NCBI RefSeq assembly: GCF_014643775.1
Contig: NZ_BMKC01000001.1
Span: 1,488,001 to 1,552,000, forward strand
Reading direction: 5' to 3'
From: Arenimonas soli
GTDB lineage: Bacteria > Pseudomonadota > Gammaproteobacteria > Xanthomonadales > Xanthomonadaceae
DNA length: 64,000 nucleotides
The notes under the pieces were generated by a model. The model worked only from the letters and a program-made list of their open reading frames with translations, did not search any database and was not told where the DNA came from. A program made the position numbers and the translations under genes. Of the stretch, positions 29,262 to 40,904 are shown piece by piece (positions within the stretch are counted from its first letter, which is position 1; each line of letters opens with the position of its first letter).

Positions 29262-29370
29262 AAGCTGAGCCCCCTTGGCAAGCGGGCGCGCCGAAGGCGC
29301 GGGGATCGGAAGAACACTCACGGGGCCCGCGTTTTGCGCAGCAAAGCGTGGGAGCTGGCCTGAGTTCCAC
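29262..29370. other. Convergent intergenic region with stem-loops
   Basis: This 109-base gap lies between the convergent SDR and dioxygenase genes. It holds a six-bp hairpin CGCGCC-GAA-GGCGCG (29287-29301) and an imperfect inverted repeat GCGTTTTGC / GCAAAGCG near 29331-29350. There is no T run, so intrinsic termination is doubtful; this is where both transcripts must end. Repeat-family membership cannot be judged from one copy. Confidence 0.35.
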
Positions 29371-30309
29371 TCAGACCAGCTTGATCTCGCGCAGCCGCTC
29401 CATCAGGTATTCGTGGCCGGTGATCGGCTCCGGGTAGCGGTCCGGGTTGTCCGCGCTGATGCACTGGGGCAGCGTCTTGATCAGGAAGTCAGGGTTCGGG
29501 TGCAGGAAGTACGGGGTGGAGTAGCGCGGCTTGCGCGCCTCGTCGCCCGGCGGGTTCACCACGCGGTGCGTCGTCGACGGGTACACGTGGTTGGTAAGGC
29601 GCTGCAGCATGTCGCCGATGTTCACCACGATGGTGTCCTGGTCGGCCGTGAACGGCACCCACTCGCCCTTGCGCGACAGCACTTCCAGGCCGGCGGCGCT
29701 GGCGCCCACCAGCAGGGTGATGAAGTTGATGTCCTCGTGCGCACCGGCGCGCACGTTGGGCACGTCGGGCGCGGTGATCGGCGGGTAGTGGATCGGGCGC
29801 AGGATCGAGTTGCCGAAGTTGGTCTTGTCGGCGAACCAGTCCTGCGGCAGGCCGATGTGCAGGGCCAGCGCGCTGAGCACGCGCGAACCAAGCTGGTCGA
29901 GCGCCGTATACAGGCCGTAGGCCACTTCCCTGAACTCCGGGATTTCCCCCGGCCACAGGTTCGGCGGCATCACGTCGGCGTACTTCGAATCGCGCGGGAT
30001 CTCGCGGCCGACGTGCCAGAACTCCTTTAGGTCGAAGTGCGTCGCGCCCTTGGCGGTTTCGATGCCGAACGGCGTGTAGCCGCGGGCGCCGCCGCTGCCG
30101 GGCACGTGGTACTTGCGCTTGGTCTCTTCGGGCAAGGCGAAAAAACGCTGGAAAACGTCGTAGGCCCGGTCGATCTGCGCCTGCGCAATGCCGTGGTTGC
30201 GGATGCCGGCGAAACCCCATTCGCGGTAGGCGGCGCCGAGCTCGGCCACGAAGGCGTCGCGGTCGGTGTCAAAACGCTGGATGTCGAGGGTCGGAATGCG
30301 GGCGGTCAC
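29371..30309 (-). CDS. Isopenicillin N synthase-like 2OG/Fe(II) dioxygenase
   Basis: 312 residues from GTG 30309; an upstream in-frame start at 30381 would add 24 Pro-rich residues with no family support. DIOX_N part: IPTLDIQRFD, EWGFAGIRNHGI, YDVFQRFFALPEETKRKY. Iron ligands H191 and D193 (AHEDIN) and H248 (TTHRVVNPP), with the 2-oxoglutarate-binding R262-x-S264. Soluble iron oxygenase; the substrate cannot be read from sequence. Eighty-two bases after glmM on the same strand, with no clear own promoter. Confidence 0.85.
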   Translation of the reverse strand: MTARIPTLDIQRFDTDRDAFVAELGAAYREWGFAGIRNHGIAQAQIDRAYDVFQRFFALPEETKRKYHVPGSGGARGYTPFGIETAKGATHFDLKEFWHVGREIPRDSKYADVMPPNLWPGEIPEFREVAYGLYTALDQLGSRVLSALALHIGLPQDWFADKTNFGNSILRPIHYPPITAPDVPNVRAGAHEDINFITLLVGASAAGLEVLSRKGEWVPFTADQDTIVVNIGDMLQRLTNHVYPSTTHRVVNPPGDEARKPRYSTPYFLHPNPDFLIKTLPQCISADNPDRYPEPITGHEYLMERLREIKLV

Positions 30310-30391
30310 GGCGGGGTCCAGTGGGGTTGGAAGGGGCAAGTCTAGGCCAGGCGGAGTGCAAGCTTCCTTGACGCCGCTCAAGCCCGGCGGT

Positions 30392-31735
30392 TCAGGTCGC
30401 GGCGCGCACCACGTCGGCCAGGCGGTCGAGCACCTGGCGCATCAGGGCGGCGTCGTCGGCCTCGACCGTGACGCGCACCACCGGTTCGGTGCCCGAGGCA
30501 CGCAGCACCAGGCGGCCGCGGCCGGACAGGGCCTTTTCGGCCTCGTCCCTTGCCGCCTGCACCGCCGGCTGGTCCAGGGGCTTGGCGCCGGCTGCGATGC
30601 GCACGTTGACCGTCTGCTGCGGCAGCGGCTGGTAGTCGGACAGGGCCTGTTCCAGCGACCGCCCCTGCCGGCGCAGCGACTCGAGCACCTGCAGGGCGCT
30701 GACCAGGGCGTCACCGGTGCTGGCCCGGTCCAGGCACAGCAGGTGGCCCGAAGCTTCGCCGCCGAGCACGCCCCCGTTTTCGACCAGGCCCCGGTGCACG
30801 AAGCGGTCACCGACCCGGGCCCGGATGAAACCGATGCCGTGGCCGGCCAGGCCACGTTCCATCGCGTAGTTGGTCATCAGGGTGCCGACCACCGGGCCCG
30901 CCAGGCGGCCGCTGGCCTGCCAGTCGCGCGCCAGCAGGTAGATGAGGCCGTCGCCGTCGACCAGCTGGCCGCGCCCGTCCACCATCAGCACCCGATCGCC
31001 GTCGCCGTCGAAGGCGATGCCCAGGTCCGCGCCGGTGTCGCGCACGCGCGCCATAAGCGCCTCGGGGTGGGTGGAGCCCACGCCGTTGTTGATGTTCAGG
31101 CCGTCGGGCTCGACGCCCAGGGTGTCCACCACCGCGCCCAGTTCTTCGAACACGCGCGGCGCCACCTGGTAGGTCGCGCCGTGCGCACAGTCGACCACCA
31201 GGCGCATGCCGGCGAGGCTGAAGTCCTCGGGCACCGTGGTCTTGCAGAACTCGGCGTAGCGCGCCAGCGCGTCGTCCACCCGCTGGGCCTTGCCCAGGCG
31301 TTCGGAGGACACGGTCCGGAAGGGCTTGTCGATCTCGGCTTCGATCGCCGCCTCGACCGCGTCGGGCAGTTTTTCGCCCTGGGCCGAGAAGAACTTGATG
31401 CCGTTGTCGTGGTGCGGATTGTGCGAGGCGCTGATGACGATGCCGGCGTCGGCGCGCAGCGAGCGCGTCAGGTAGGCCACCGCCGGGGTCGGCATGGGGC
31501 CGAGCATGCGCACGTCGGCGCCGGCGGCGACCAGTCCGGCCTCGAGCGCCGATTCGAACATGTAGCCGGAAATGCGGGTGTCCTTGCCGATGACCACCAC
31601 CGCGTGTTCCCGGCCTTCGCCGGCCAGCACGCGGCCGGCGGCGGCGCCCAGGCGCAGCATGAAGTCGGCGGAGATCGGAAACTCGCCGACCCGCCCGCGG
31701 ATGCCATCGGTGCCGAAATACTTGCGATCGCCCAT
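30392..31735 (-). CDS. glmM: Phosphoglucosamine mutase
   Basis: 447 residues. Converts glucosamine 6-phosphate to glucosamine 1-phosphate for UDP-GlcNAc, feeding peptidoglycan and [11 protein letters not shown] at the N-terminus, the phosphoserine loop ISASHNP with S104, the Mg loop AFDGDGDR and the C-terminal phosphate site LRASGTEP are all intact. Starts seven bases after the accD stop, so it is cotranscribed with accD. Confidence 0.97.
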   Translation of the reverse strand: MGDRKYFGTDGIRGRVGEFPISADFMLRLGAAAGRVLAGEGREHAVVVIGKDTRISGYMFESALEAGLVAAGADVRMLGPMPTPAVAYLTRSLRADAGIVISASHNPHHDNGIKFFSAQGEKLPDAVEAAIEAEIDKPFRTVSSERLGKAQRVDDALARYAEFCKTTVPEDFSLAGMRLVVDCAHGATYQVAPRVFEELGAVVDTLGVEPDGLNINNGVGSTHPEALMARVRDTGADLGIAFDGDGDRVLMVDGRGQLVDGDGLIYLLARDWQASGRLAGPVVGTLMTNYAMERGLAGHGIGFIRARVGDRFVHRGLVENGGVLGGEASGHLLCLDRASTGDALVSALQVLESLRRQGRSLEQALSDYQPLPQQTVNVRIAAGAKPLDQPAVQAARDEAEKALSGRGRLVLRASGTEPVVRVTVEADDAALMRQVLDRLADVVRAAT

Positions 31736-31742
31736 GCCCGCC

Positions 31743-32636
<894 letters not shown>

Positions 32637-32713
32637 TGGTCCACCGGTGTGTTTCTGGGCCGGGCAGTTTATCCCGAAAGGCCGGGCCCCGGCCCCTGCC
32701 CCGCCCCGGCCGC

Positions 32714-33520
32714 TCAGCCGGCGTCCAGCGCCTCGCGCAGCGGGGCGAGGAAGGCCTGGGCGCGGGCCGCAGCGTCTTCCGGGCCCTTGGCGTCCACCAG
32801 GGCGTCGACCAGGGCGCTGCCGACCACCACGCCGTCCGCGGCGGGAGCCAGTGCGGCGGCCGAGGCCGCATCGCGGATGCCGAAGCCCACCAGCACCGGC
32901 ACCTTGGCGCGGGCGCGCAGGTCGCCGGCCCGCTGGCGCACGTCGGCGACGTCGAGCTGGCTGCCGCCGGTGACCCCGGCGAAGGACACGTAGTACAGGT
33001 AACCCTGCGACTCCGAGGCCAGGCGCGCCAGGCGTTCTTCGGTGGTGGTGGGCGCGGCCAGCGAAATCAGGTCCAGCCCGGCGGCGTTGAAGGCCGCGCG
33101 ATCGGGGCCGGCTTCTTCGGGCGGCAGGTCCACCAGCAGCACGCCGTCCACGCCGGCGGCGGCGGCGTCGCGGGCGAAGGCATCCGCGCCCAGTATTTCG
33201 ATGGGATTGAGGTAGCCCATCAGCACCACGGGCGTGTGGGCGTCGCTTTCCCGGAAGCTGGCCACGCAGCGCAGCACGTAGCGCAGGCCGGCGCCGCGTT
33301 CGATTGCACGTTCGGAGCTGCGCTGGATGGACGGGCCGTCGGCCATGGGGTCGGAAAACGGCACGCCCAGCTCGATCACGTCGGCCCCGGCGCGCACCAG
33401 CGCATGCATCACCGGCACCGTGGCCTCCAGCGAGGGGTCGCCGGCAGTGATGAACGGGACAAGGGCCTTGCGATTGTTTCTTGCCAGCGTTTCGAACTTC
33501 AGTCGGATGCGTTCGCTCAC
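32714..33520 (-). CDS. trpA: Tryptophan synthase alpha chain
   Basis: 268 residues, a TIM barrel splitting indole-3-glycerol phosphate into indole and glyceraldehyde 3-phosphate. Catalytic E50 ([11 protein letters not shown]) and D61 (MADGPSIQ). GFGI and the phosphate-binding VVVGSALVD are present. The start is GTG 33520, which overlaps the trpB stop as GTGA; the very long upstream frame is a shadow of trpB. Confidence 0.96.
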   Translation of the reverse strand: MSERIRLKFETLARNNRKALVPFITAGDPSLEATVPVMHALVRAGADVIELGVPFSDPMADGPSIQRSSERAIERGAGLRYVLRCVASFRESDAHTPVVLMGYLNPIEILGADAFARDAAAAGVDGVLLVDLPPEEAGPDRAAFNAAGLDLISLAAPTTTEERLARLASESQGYLYYVSFAGVTGGSQLDVADVRQRAGDLRARAKVPVLVGFGIRDAASAAALAPAADGVVVGSALVDALVDAKGPEDAAARAQAFLAPLREALDAG

Positions 33521-34764
33521 AGTTCGATGCCCTCGCGCTTGGCGATGGTGAAGATGTCCTTGTCGCCGCGTCCGGACAGGTTGCAGAGCACCAGCGCGTC
33601 CTTGGGCAGGTCGCGGGCGAGTTTCATGGCCTGGGCGATGGCGTGGCTGGATTCGAGCGCGGCCAGGATGCCTTCCTTGCGCGCCAGCAGGTGGAAGGCT
33701 TGCATGGCTTCGTCGTCGGTGACGCCCACGTAGTCCGCGCGGCCGCTGTCCTTGAGGAAGGCGTGCTCGGGCCCGACGCCCGGGTAATCGAGGCCGGCGG
33801 AGATGGAGTGGGTTTCGATGATCTGGCCGTCGTCGTCGCAGATGACGTAGGTACGGTTGCCGTGCAGCACGCCCGGCCGGCCCGCGACCAGCGACGCCGC
33901 GTGGCGGCCCGTTTCGACGCCGTCGCCCGCAGCCTCGGCGCCGACCAGGCGCACGCCGCGGTCGTTGAGGAAGGCGTGGAAGATGCCGATGGCGTTGCTG
34001 CCGCCGCCCACGCAGGCGGTGACGGCGTCGGGCAGGCGGCCGTAATCGGCCAGCATCTGCCCCCTCGCCTCGTGGCCGACCACGGCATTGAAGTCGCGCA
34101 CCAGCTTCGGGTACGGGTGCGGGCCCGCCACGGTGCCGATGATGTAGAACGTGTCGCGCACGTTGGTGACCCAGTCGCGCATGGCTTCGTTGAGCGCGTC
34201 CTTGAGGGTCTTGCTGCCCGAAGTGACCGGCACCACGGTCGCACCCAGCAGCTTCATGCGGAATACGTTGGGCGCCTGTCGTTCGACGTCGGTGGCGCCC
34301 ATGTAGACCACGCATTCCAGGCCCAGGCGCGCGGCCACGGTGGCGCTGGCGACGCCGTGCTGGCCGGCGCCGGTTTCGGCGATGATCCGGGTCTTGCCCA
34401 TGCGGCGGGCCAGCATGGCCTGGCCGATGGTGTTGTTGATCTTGTGCGCGCCGGTGTGGTTCAGGTCCTCGCGCTTGAGCAGGATGCGCGCGCCGCCCAC
34501 GTGTTCGGACAGGCGCCGGGCCTCGTAGATCGGGCTGGGCCGGCCGACGTAGTGTTTGTATTCGTGCTCGAGTTCGGCCTGGAACGCCGGGTCGGACCGT
34601 GCCGCGTCATAGGCGGCTTCAAGCTCGCGCAGCGGTTCGACCAGGGTTTCGGAGACGAACACGCCGCCGTAGCGGCCGAAGTGGCCGGCGGCATCCGGGA
34701 ACACGTTGAAATCGGCGATTTCCGACGCCTGCGGGATGTCATCCTTGGACACTGCGGTCTGCAC
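33517..34764 (-). CDS. trpB: Tryptophan synthase beta chain
   Basis: 415 residues, a PLP enzyme joining indole and serine to tryptophan. The PLP lysine is K108 in GAHKINN. Other motifs: [32 protein letters not shown] for the phosphate, and ESSHAIAQ. Overlaps the end of trpF by 26 bases and trpA by 4, which indicates coupled translation of trpF-trpB-trpA. Confidence 0.97.
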   Translation of the reverse strand: MQTAVSKDDIPQASEIADFNVFPDAAGHFGRYGGVFVSETLVEPLRELEAAYDAARSDPAFQAELEHEYKHYVGRPSPIYEARRLSEHVGGARILLKREDLNHTGAHKINNTIGQAMLARRMGKTRIIAETGAGQHGVASATVAARLGLECVVYMGATDVERQAPNVFRMKLLGATVVPVTSGSKTLKDALNEAMRDWVTNVRDTFYIIGTVAGPHPYPKLVRDFNAVVGHEARGQMLADYGRLPDAVTACVGGGSNAIGIFHAFLNDRGVRLVGAEAAGDGVETGRHAASLVAGRPGVLHGNRTYVICDDDGQIIETHSISAGLDYPGVGPEHAFLKDSGRADYVGVTDDEAMQAFHLLARKEGILAALESSHAIAQAMKLARDLPKDALVLCNLSGRGDKDIFTIAKREGIEL

Positions 34765-35374
34765 GTTTCACCTCTTCCACGAATTGCTGCATGCGCCCGC
34801 CATCCTTGATGCCGGGCGCGCTTTCGATGCCACTGGACACATCCACGGCGAACGGGCGCGCGGTGCGCACCGCCTCGCCGACATTGGCCGGCTGCAGCCC
34901 CCCGGCCAGGAATACCGGCTTGCCGAGCGGGGGCACGCAGGACCAGTCGAAGCGCTCGCCGCTGCCACCGGGCTTGCCGGGGGCATGGCCGTCGAGCAGG
35001 AAGGCACTGGCCGAAGGGTAGCGTTTCCGCTGCGCCGCCGCATCGCCCGCTTGCCCGCCCATGGCCAGCACCTTCACGAACGGCAGGCCGAAGCCGCGGC
35101 AGAAGGCGTCGCTTTCGCTGCCGTGGAACTGCAGCAGGTCGGGTTTGAGCTGGCGCACCAGGGCCTCGACCTCGCTGCCCGGGTTGTCCATGAACAGGGC
35201 CACGGCATGCACCAGCGGCGGGATCGCCTGGCGCAGCGGTTCGGCGCGGGCGGCATCCAGGCAGCGCGGGCTGCCCGGCGCAAACACCAGGCCGATGGCG
35301 TCCACGCCCAGTTCGACGGCCAGGCGGACGTCACCGGGGCGGGTCATGCCGCAGAATTTGATCCGGGTGTGCAT
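34739..35374 (-). CDS. trpF: Phosphoribosylanthranilate isomerase
   Basis: 211 residues. Amadori rearrangement in tryptophan synthesis. N-terminal [13 protein letters not shown] holds the catalytic Cys (C8); [26 protein letters not shown] and DVSSGIES follow the family pattern, the last two near the catalytic Asp and phosphate site. ATG 35374 is chosen from homology; the frame extends to 35422 without support. A stand-alone trpF, not fused to trpC. Confidence 0.95.
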   Translation of the reverse strand: MHTRIKFCGMTRPGDVRLAVELGVDAIGLVFAPGSPRCLDAARAEPLRQAIPPLVHAVALFMDNPGSEVEALVRQLKPDLLQFHGSESDAFCRGFGLPFVKVLAMGGQAGDAAAQRKRYPSASAFLLDGHAPGKPGGSGERFDWSCVPPLGKPVFLAGGLQPANVGEAVRTARPFAVDVSSGIESAPGIKDGGRMQQFVEEVKRADRSVQG

Positions 35375-35418
35375 GCACGCATTGTAGGCCGTACGCGTGT
35401 GCGTACCGTGCAGGTGGC

Positions 35419-36195
35419 TCAATCGCCGTCGAAGGCCACGTCTTCGGGCAAGGCCCAGCGCCTCGGATAACGCGGGCCCAGGAAAACCAGCCCGTTCGAC
35501 GGCGCCGTCGGGCCGGCGACGGTGCGGTCACCGCCGGCCAGCACCTGCGCCACCCAGGCCGCGGGTTGTTCGCCCCGGCCCACCAGCAGCAGGCTGCCGA
35601 CGAAGTTGCGCACCATGTGGTGCAGGAAGGCGTTGGCCTGTACTTCGATGACCACGTGTTCGCCATCGCGCCGCACCGAGATGTGATGCACGTTGCGGCG
35701 CGCGTGCCTGGCCTGACAGTGCACGGTGCGGAAGGCGCTGAAATCGTGCTCGCCGACCAGCGCCTGGGCGGCGCGGTGCATGGCATCGGCGTCCAGCGGG
35801 TGCCGTTCCCAGGTCAGGTAATCGCGGAACATGGCCGGCCGCACCCGGCGGTTGAGCACCGTATAGCGGTAGCGGCGGGCGCGCGCGGCGTAGCGGGCGT
35901 GGAAGTCCGGGTCCACCGGCTGGCACCACAGGATGCTTACGCCCGGCGGCAGCCGGCTGTTGCCGCCCTGGCGCAGCGCGTAGGGCGTGCGGTCGGCCTT
36001 TGTGTCGAAATGCACCACCTGGCAGCGGGCATGCACGCCGCTGTCGGTGCGGCCGGCGCAGACCACGTCCAGCGGGTGGTCGACGACGAAGCCCAGGGCC
36101 TTTTCGACCGCGCCCTGCACGGTCGCGCCCTCGGCCAGCCGCTGCCAGCCGAGGAAACCGGAACCGTCGTATTCGATGCCCGCCGCGTAGCGCAC
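35419..36195 (-). CDS. truA: tRNA pseudouridine(38-40) synthase TruA
   Basis: 258 residues. Modifies U38-U40 in tRNA anticodon arms. The catalytic Asp is D51 in [24 protein letters not shown] and [19 protein letters not shown] are typical. The start is GTG 36195, four bases after the fimV stop, giving a (V)[13 protein letters not shown] start like Xanthomonas TruA. No strong ribosome site, so it is probably coupled to fimV. Confidence 0.95.
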   Translation of the reverse strand: MRYAAGIEYDGSGFLGWQRLAEGATVQGAVEKALGFVVDHPLDVVCAGRTDSGVHARCQVVHFDTKADRTPYALRQGGNSRLPPGVSILWCQPVDPDFHARYAARARRYRYTVLNRRVRPAMFRDYLTWERHPLDADAMHRAAQALVGEHDFSAFRTVHCQARHARRNVHHISVRRDGEHVVIEVQANAFLHHMVRNFVGSLLLVGRGEQPAAWVAQVLAGGDRTVAGPTAPSNGLVFLGPRYPRRWALPEDVAFDGD

Positions 36196-36199
36196 CGGG

Positions 36200-38671
36200 T
36201 CAGCCGATCTCCCGCAGCAGGCGTTCGGCTTCGGCGCGCACGGCCGGGCTGCCTTCGGCGACCACTTCCTCGAGCATGCCGCGGGCGCCATCGACGTCAC
36301 CGATGTCGAGGTAGGCCTTGGCCAGTTCGATCTTGGTGGCGCTAGCATCGTCGTCGGCGCTGGCGACGGCGTCGGCCATCGGCACGTCGGCGCCGGCGTC
36401 GTCGCCCTGGGCGTCGGGATCAAGCAGCTCGAAGCCATCCCCGGCCGCGGCCGGGGATTCGGACGCCGGCTCGAACTGCAGTTCCGACGCGTCGTCGGCG
36501 GCCCCGGACGAATCCGAAACCAGGTCCGGCAGGTCCGCATGCGGCAGGCTTTCCCAGTCTTCGGCGGTGTCCTGGGCCGGCGCGGGCGCAGCGGCCAGGG
36601 CCGCCAGGTCGGCCAGGTCTTCGTCGGCCGGTGGCGCCGGCGGCGCCGGCTGGGCCGCGGCCGCCGGGCTGGAAGGCATGACGCCGGTGTCGCCGAAGCG
36701 CGGGGTGTTCCAGCCAGCCTGGCTGAACAGCGGATTGCCCGGGGCCAGCGCCACGCCCATCACCACCGCTTCGCGCCAGCGCGGGTCCAGGGTGCTGCGG
36801 ACATGCAGGCGCATGGCCTGTGCGGCGATCTCGAAGGCTTGCCGGTCGCGCTGCTTGTGCAGGTGGCGCAGCAGGCTGATGTGGGCTTCCAGGTCGGTCG
36901 GCTGCTCACCGACGGCGGCCTGCAGGCGGTCGCGTTCGGCGTCGGCCGGGCTCTCTTCGATTGCGTCTTCGTCCTCGTCCCCGGCCTCGACCACGGCGCT
37001 CGCCGCGGCGGTACGCGCGCCCGGCAGGCTGGCCTTGAGCGCATCGTCGTCGGAAATCCGGCGCGGCGGCACCGGCAGCGGCGCCGGCTTGCGCTTGCCG
37101 CGCAGGGCCAGCACCAGGCCACCGAGCAGCACCAGGCCGGCACCGATCAGCACCATCGGATTGAGGTACCAGGGCGCGGCCGCGGCGGGTTCGCCGGCGG
37201 CAGCCGCCGGGTCGGCCAGGCTGTCGGCCGTGGCATCGGGGGCGGCGGCCTCCGGCGCGGGCGCGGCGGCCACGGCCGGCACCGGGCTTTCGCCCTCGGC
37301 GGCGGCCAGGCGTTCCTGCAGGGCCTTAAGCTGGCTGGACTGCATTTCGATCAGGCGCTGGCTGTCGCCCTGCTGGGCCTCGAGCTCGGTGATGTGCGAA
37401 CGCAGTTCCTGGATCTCGACTTCACGGGCGGCGAGGTCTTCCTTGGCCTGGGTGATTTCAGCGCGCAGTTCTGCGCCGCTTTCCCCGGCGGCCGCGCCCG
37501 ATTGCACGCCGCGTGCGGCCTGGGCGTCGCCCGTGGGCGGCACGATTTCGAGACGGCCTTCCGGCGCCGGGGCGCTTGCAGGCCGGCCGGTGGACGGCGC
37601 CGGGCGGCTGTCGGCCACGGATTCGGCCGGCTGCGGCACGGGGCGGCGGCGGCCCTGCCAGGCTTCGGCCTGGGCGCGCACCAGCTGCGCGGCCTCGGCG
37701 GCACCGAGCTGGCGGACTTCTTCGGTGGTCGGGATGCGCAGCACGGCGCCCCGCTTGAGCTGGTTGATGTTGTCGTTGATGAAGGCTTCGGGATTGGCCC
37801 GCTGCAGCGCCAGCATCATCTGGTTGACGGTCACCGCGGGGTCGGGCCGGGTGTTGCTGGCGATGGACCACAGGGTCTGGCCGTCGGCGACGGGACCGTA
37901 GCGACCCGGGTCGGCCGGCACCGGCGCGGGCGCGGGTGCAGGTGCAGGTGCCGGCTCGGGCTCGGGCGCCGGCTCGGGCTGGGCGGCGACTTCAGGTTCG
38001 GGTTCAGGCAGCGGCTCGGGTTCCGGGGCCGGCAGCGGGGCGGGCTCGGGCTCGGGGGCTGCGGCCACGGGTTCCGGCTCGGGCTCGGGCATCGGCGGCG
38101 GCGTGGGCTCGGGCAGCGGCTCGGGTTCGTCCGGGATGCGGGCGACCTCGGTGGCCGGCTCCTCCGGCAGGGCGACCGGCTCGGCCGCCGCGGCCGGCGT
38201 CGGCGGGGCGCTTACCGCCGGAGCCGGGGCGACCACCGGGGTTTCCAGCGGGCGGATGACGGCCGGCGCGATGTGCGGCGGATCGACCAGGGCGCTGTAT
38301 TCGCGGACCACGCTGCCGCGGCCCCAGTTGGCCTCGATCAGGAAGGTCAGGAAGGGTTCGTTGAAGCGGTTGGACGTGGTGACGCGGATGACCGGCTGGC
38401 CCTGGGCGTTGCGGCCGACTTCCATCTGCAGGTTGGCGGTCAGGCCGACCGGGCGTTCCAGGCCAACCCGGGCGAAGGCCTCGGGCGAGGCCAGGCGGAC
38501 TTCCAGCTCCTCGAGCTCACCGGGGGCCGCGGACAGGATCGGGATTTCAGCGACCAGGGGCTGGTTCAGGCCTGACTTGACCTCGAGCGCACCCAGGCCC
38601 AGGGCATGGGCGGGCGTGGCGCCCAGGGCCAGTGCCAGGGCCAACGGAAGCTGCAGATGCCTGATTTTCAC
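36200..38671 (-). CDS. fimV: FimV/HubP-type polar peptidoglycan-binding protein
   Basis: 823 residues. Signal peptide 1-24 ([16 protein letters not shown]), then the FimV N-terminal domain ([19 protein letters not shown]). A Pro/Glu/Ala-rich spacer follows (about 170-265, many PEPEP units), then LysM ([17 protein letters not shown], then [15 protein letters not shown]), a coiled-coil stretch (about 410-455), one membrane helix ([19 protein letters not shown]) and a long acidic cytoplasmic part. It ends in the conserved FimV C-terminal helix pair ([20 protein letters not shown]). Known relatives organise the cell pole, type IV pili and twitching. GTG 38671 has GGGGAGAAA upstream. Confidence 0.93.
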   Translation of the reverse strand: MKIRHLQLPLALALALGATPAHALGLGALEVKSGLNQPLVAEIPILSAAPGELEELEVRLASPEAFARVGLERPVGLTANLQMEVGRNAQGQPVIRVTTSNRFNEPFLTFLIEANWGRGSVVREYSALVDPPHIAPAVIRPLETPVVAPAPAVSAPPTPAAAAEPVALPEEPATEVARIPDEPEPLPEPTPPPMPEPEPEPVAAAPEPEPAPLPAPEPEPLPEPEPEVAAQPEPAPEPEPAPAPAPAPAPVPADPGRYGPVADGQTLWSIASNTRPDPAVTVNQMMLALQRANPEAFINDNINQLKRGAVLRIPTTEEVRQLGAAEAAQLVRAQAEAWQGRRRPVPQPAESVADSRPAPSTGRPASAPAPEGRLEIVPPTGDAQAARGVQSGAAAGESGAELRAEITQAKEDLAAREVEIQELRSHITELEAQQGDSQRLIEMQSSQLKALQERLAAAEGESPVPAVAAAPAPEAAAPDATADSLADPAAAAGEPAAAAPWYLNPMVLIGAGLVLLGGLVLALRGKRKPAPLPVPPRRISDDDALKASLPGARTAAASAVVEAGDEDEDAIEESPADAERDRLQAAVGEQPTDLEAHISLLRHLHKQRDRQAFEIAAQAMRLHVRSTLDPRWREAVVMGVALAPGNPLFSQAGWNTPRFGDTGVMPSSPAAAAQPAPPAPPADEDLADLAALAAAPAPAQDTAEDWESLPHADLPDLVSDSSGAADDASELQFEPASESPAAAGDGFELLDPDAQGDDAGADVPMADAVASADDDASATKIELAKAYLDIGDVDGARGMLEEVVAEGSPAVRAEAERLLREIG

Positions 38672-38750
38672 GCGCGGTTTCTCCCCGACTGTGGATGGCG
38701 CGACCACTCCCCTGCGGCGGCCCCGACGTCATTGCTGGCGAATATACCGG

Positions 38751-39773
38751 TCAGGAACGGCTTTTGACCACGAGTTCAGCCAGTTGCACCGCATTGAGGG
38801 CCGCGCCCTTGCGGATGTTGTCGGCGACGATCCACAGGTCCAGGCCACGCGGATGCGAGATGTCCTCGCGAATGCGGCCGACGTAAACAGGATCCGTGCC
38901 GGCGGCGTGGGTCACCGGCGTCGGATAGCCGCCGGCCTCGCGATCGTCCACGACTTCCACGCCCGGCGCGGCTTCGAGAAGCTCGCGGGCCTCGGCGGCG
39001 CCGATCTTGCGCCGGGTTTCCAGGTGCACCGCTTCGGCGTGGCCGAAGAACACCGGCACGCGCACCGCGGTCGGGTTCACCTGGATCGCGTCGTCGCCGA
39101 GGATCTTGCGGGTTTCCCAGACCATCTTCATTTCTTCCTTCGTGAATCCGTTGTCGAGGAAGTCGTCGATGTGCGGGATCAGGTTGAAGGCGATCTGCAC
39201 CGGGAACTTCGCCGGTTCATGCGGCTGGAAGTTGAGCATCGCGGCGGTCTGCCGGCCCAGTTCTTCCATGGCGCTGCGGCCGGCGCCCGACACCGACTGG
39301 TAGGTGGCGACGTTGATGCGTTCGATGCCGGCGGCGCGGTGGATCGGCGCCAGTGCGACCAGCATCTGCATGGTCGAACAGTTGGGATTGGCGATGATGC
39401 CGCGCGGGCGGTTCTCCACCTGTTCGGGATTCACCTCGGCCACGACCAGGGGCACGTCGTCGTCGTAGCGGAAGGCCGAACTGTTGTCGATGACCACGGC
39501 GCCGGCGGCGGCGAACCTGGGCGCGAATTCCTTGGACACCGATCCACCCGCGGAAAACAGCGCGACGTCGATGCCGGCGGGGTCGAAGCCGGCCAGGTCC
39601 TCGACCACCAGTTTCTGCGAACCAAAGCTGAACTTTTCACCGGCCGAACGCGCGCTTGCCAGCAAATGCAGCTTGCCGATCGGGAACCGGCGCTCGGCCA
39701 GGATCGCCAGCATCGCCTCGCCCACCGCACCGGTGGCGCCAACTACCGCAACGTTGAAAGTCTTGTCGCTCAT
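38751..39773 (-). CDS. asd: Aspartate-semialdehyde dehydrogenase
   Basis: 340 residues. Makes aspartate semialdehyde for lysine/diaminopimelate, threonine and methionine. NADP site VVGATGAVGEAML, active-site C132 in ANPNCSTMQM, and the catalytic His region HLETRRKI. Follows aroC by 30 bases and precedes fimV, an order familiar in gammaproteobacteria (asd next to fimV/usg-1). Complete. Confidence 0.97.
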   Translation of the reverse strand: MSDKTFNVAVVGATGAVGEAMLAILAERRFPIGKLHLLASARSAGEKFSFGSQKLVVEDLAGFDPAGIDVALFSAGGSVSKEFAPRFAAAGAVVIDNSSAFRYDDDVPLVVAEVNPEQVENRPRGIIANPNCSTMQMLVALAPIHRAAGIERINVATYQSVSGAGRSAMEELGRQTAAMLNFQPHEPAKFPVQIAFNLIPHIDDFLDNGFTKEEMKMVWETRKILGDDAIQVNPTAVRVPVFFGHAEAVHLETRRKIGAAEARELLEAAPGVEVVDDREAGGYPTPVTHAAGTDPVYVGRIREDISHPRGLDLWIVADNIRKGAALNAVQLAELVVKSRS

Positions 39774-39803
39774 GGATCATCCGTGGGAAAAATCGGGGGA
39801 ACG

Positions 39804-40898
39804 TCAGCCGCCGGGAACCTTCGGCGTGACCGGCGGGACGTCGGCGTTCTGGGCGCGGTGGCGAAGGGCGTGGTCCATCAGCACCAGGGCCAGCATGGCT
39901 TCGCAGATGGGCGGCGCGCGAAGGCCCACGCAGGGGTCGTGGCGGCCGGTAGTAACCACCTCCACCGCGGCGCCGCTGCGGTCGACCGTGGCGCCGGGCA
40001 GGCGCAGGCTGGAGGTGGGCTTGAAGGCCACCGATACGTCGATTGGCTGGCCGCTGGAAATGCCGCCCAGGATGCCGCCGGCGTGGTTGCTGGCGAAACC
40101 CTCGGGCGACATCAGGTCGCGGTGTTCGCTGCCCTTCTGGGTGACGGATGCAAAACCCGCGCCGATCTCCACGCCCTTGACCGCATTGATGGACATCATG
40201 GCCGCGGCGATCTCGGCGTCGAGCTTGCCGTAGACCGGCTCGCCCCAACCCGGCGGCACGCCCAGCGCCTGCACGTGCACGCGGGCGCCGGCCGAGTCGC
40301 CGGACTTTCGCAGTGCATCCATGAAGGCTTCGAGTTCGGCCACCTGCCCCGCGTCGGGCCAGAAGAAGGGATTGGATTCGACCGCGTCCCAGTCGAAGCG
40401 GCCCGGCACCAGGCCGGCCACCTGCGAGACGCAGGCGCGCACCTGCACGCCGAAACGATCGGCCAGCCACTTGCGGGCGATGACGCCGGCCGCCACCCGC
40501 ATCGTGGTTTCGCGGGCCGAACTGCGCCCGCCGCCGCGCGGGTCGCGGACGCCGTACTTGTGCAGGTAGGTGTAGTCGGCGTGGCCCGGGCGGAACTGGT
40601 CGGCGATCTTCGCGTAGTCCTTGCTGCGCGCGTCGGTGTTGCGCACCAGCAGGGCGATCGGCGTGCCGGTGGTCCGGCCTTCGAAGACGCCGCTGAGGAT
40701 CTCGACCTCGTCGGCCTCGTGGCGCTGCGAGGTGTGGCGGGTCTTGCCGGTGGCGCGGCGCGCCAGGTCGTGGCTGAAGTCTTCCGGCGCCAGCGGGATG
40801 CCCGGCGGGCAGCCGTCGACGACGCAGCCGATCGCCGGCCCGTGGCTTTCACCGAAGGTGGTGACCCGAAGCAGGCGGCCGAAGCTGTTGTCGCTCAC
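39804..40898 (-). CDS. aroC: Chorismate synthase
   Basis: 364 residues. Last step of the shikimate pathway, needing reduced FMN. Signatures [18 protein letters not shown] at residues 17-34, [18 protein letters not shown], and [17 protein letters not shown] near the C-terminus are intact. Six bases after the prmB stop, so coupled to it. Confidence 0.97.
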   Translation of the reverse strand: MSDNSFGRLLRVTTFGESHGPAIGCVVDGCPPGIPLAPEDFSHDLARRATGKTRHTSQRHEADEVEILSGVFEGRTTGTPIALLVRNTDARSKDYAKIADQFRPGHADYTYLHKYGVRDPRGGGRSSARETTMRVAAGVIARKWLADRFGVQVRACVSQVAGLVPGRFDWDAVESNPFFWPDAGQVAELEAFMDALRKSGDSAGARVHVQALGVPPGWGEPVYGKLDAEIAAAMMSINAVKGVEIGAGFASVTQKGSEHRDLMSPEGFASNHAGGILGGISSGQPIDVSVAFKPTSSLRLPGATVDRSGAAVEVVTTGRHDPCVGLRAPPICEAMLALVLMDHALRHRAQNADVPPVTPKVPGG

Positions 40899-40904
40899 GT
40901 GGGC

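Noticed and set aside
32714-34315. 533-residue trpA-fusion reading
   Set aside because: The first half is a shadow of trpB in another frame; TrpA begins at GTG 33520, overlapping the trpB stop.
37900-38110. Tandem DNA repeat or CRISPR-like array in fimV
   Set aside because: The near-repeats are codon-level Pro/Glu repetition inside an open reading frame, with no fixed unit and no spacers.
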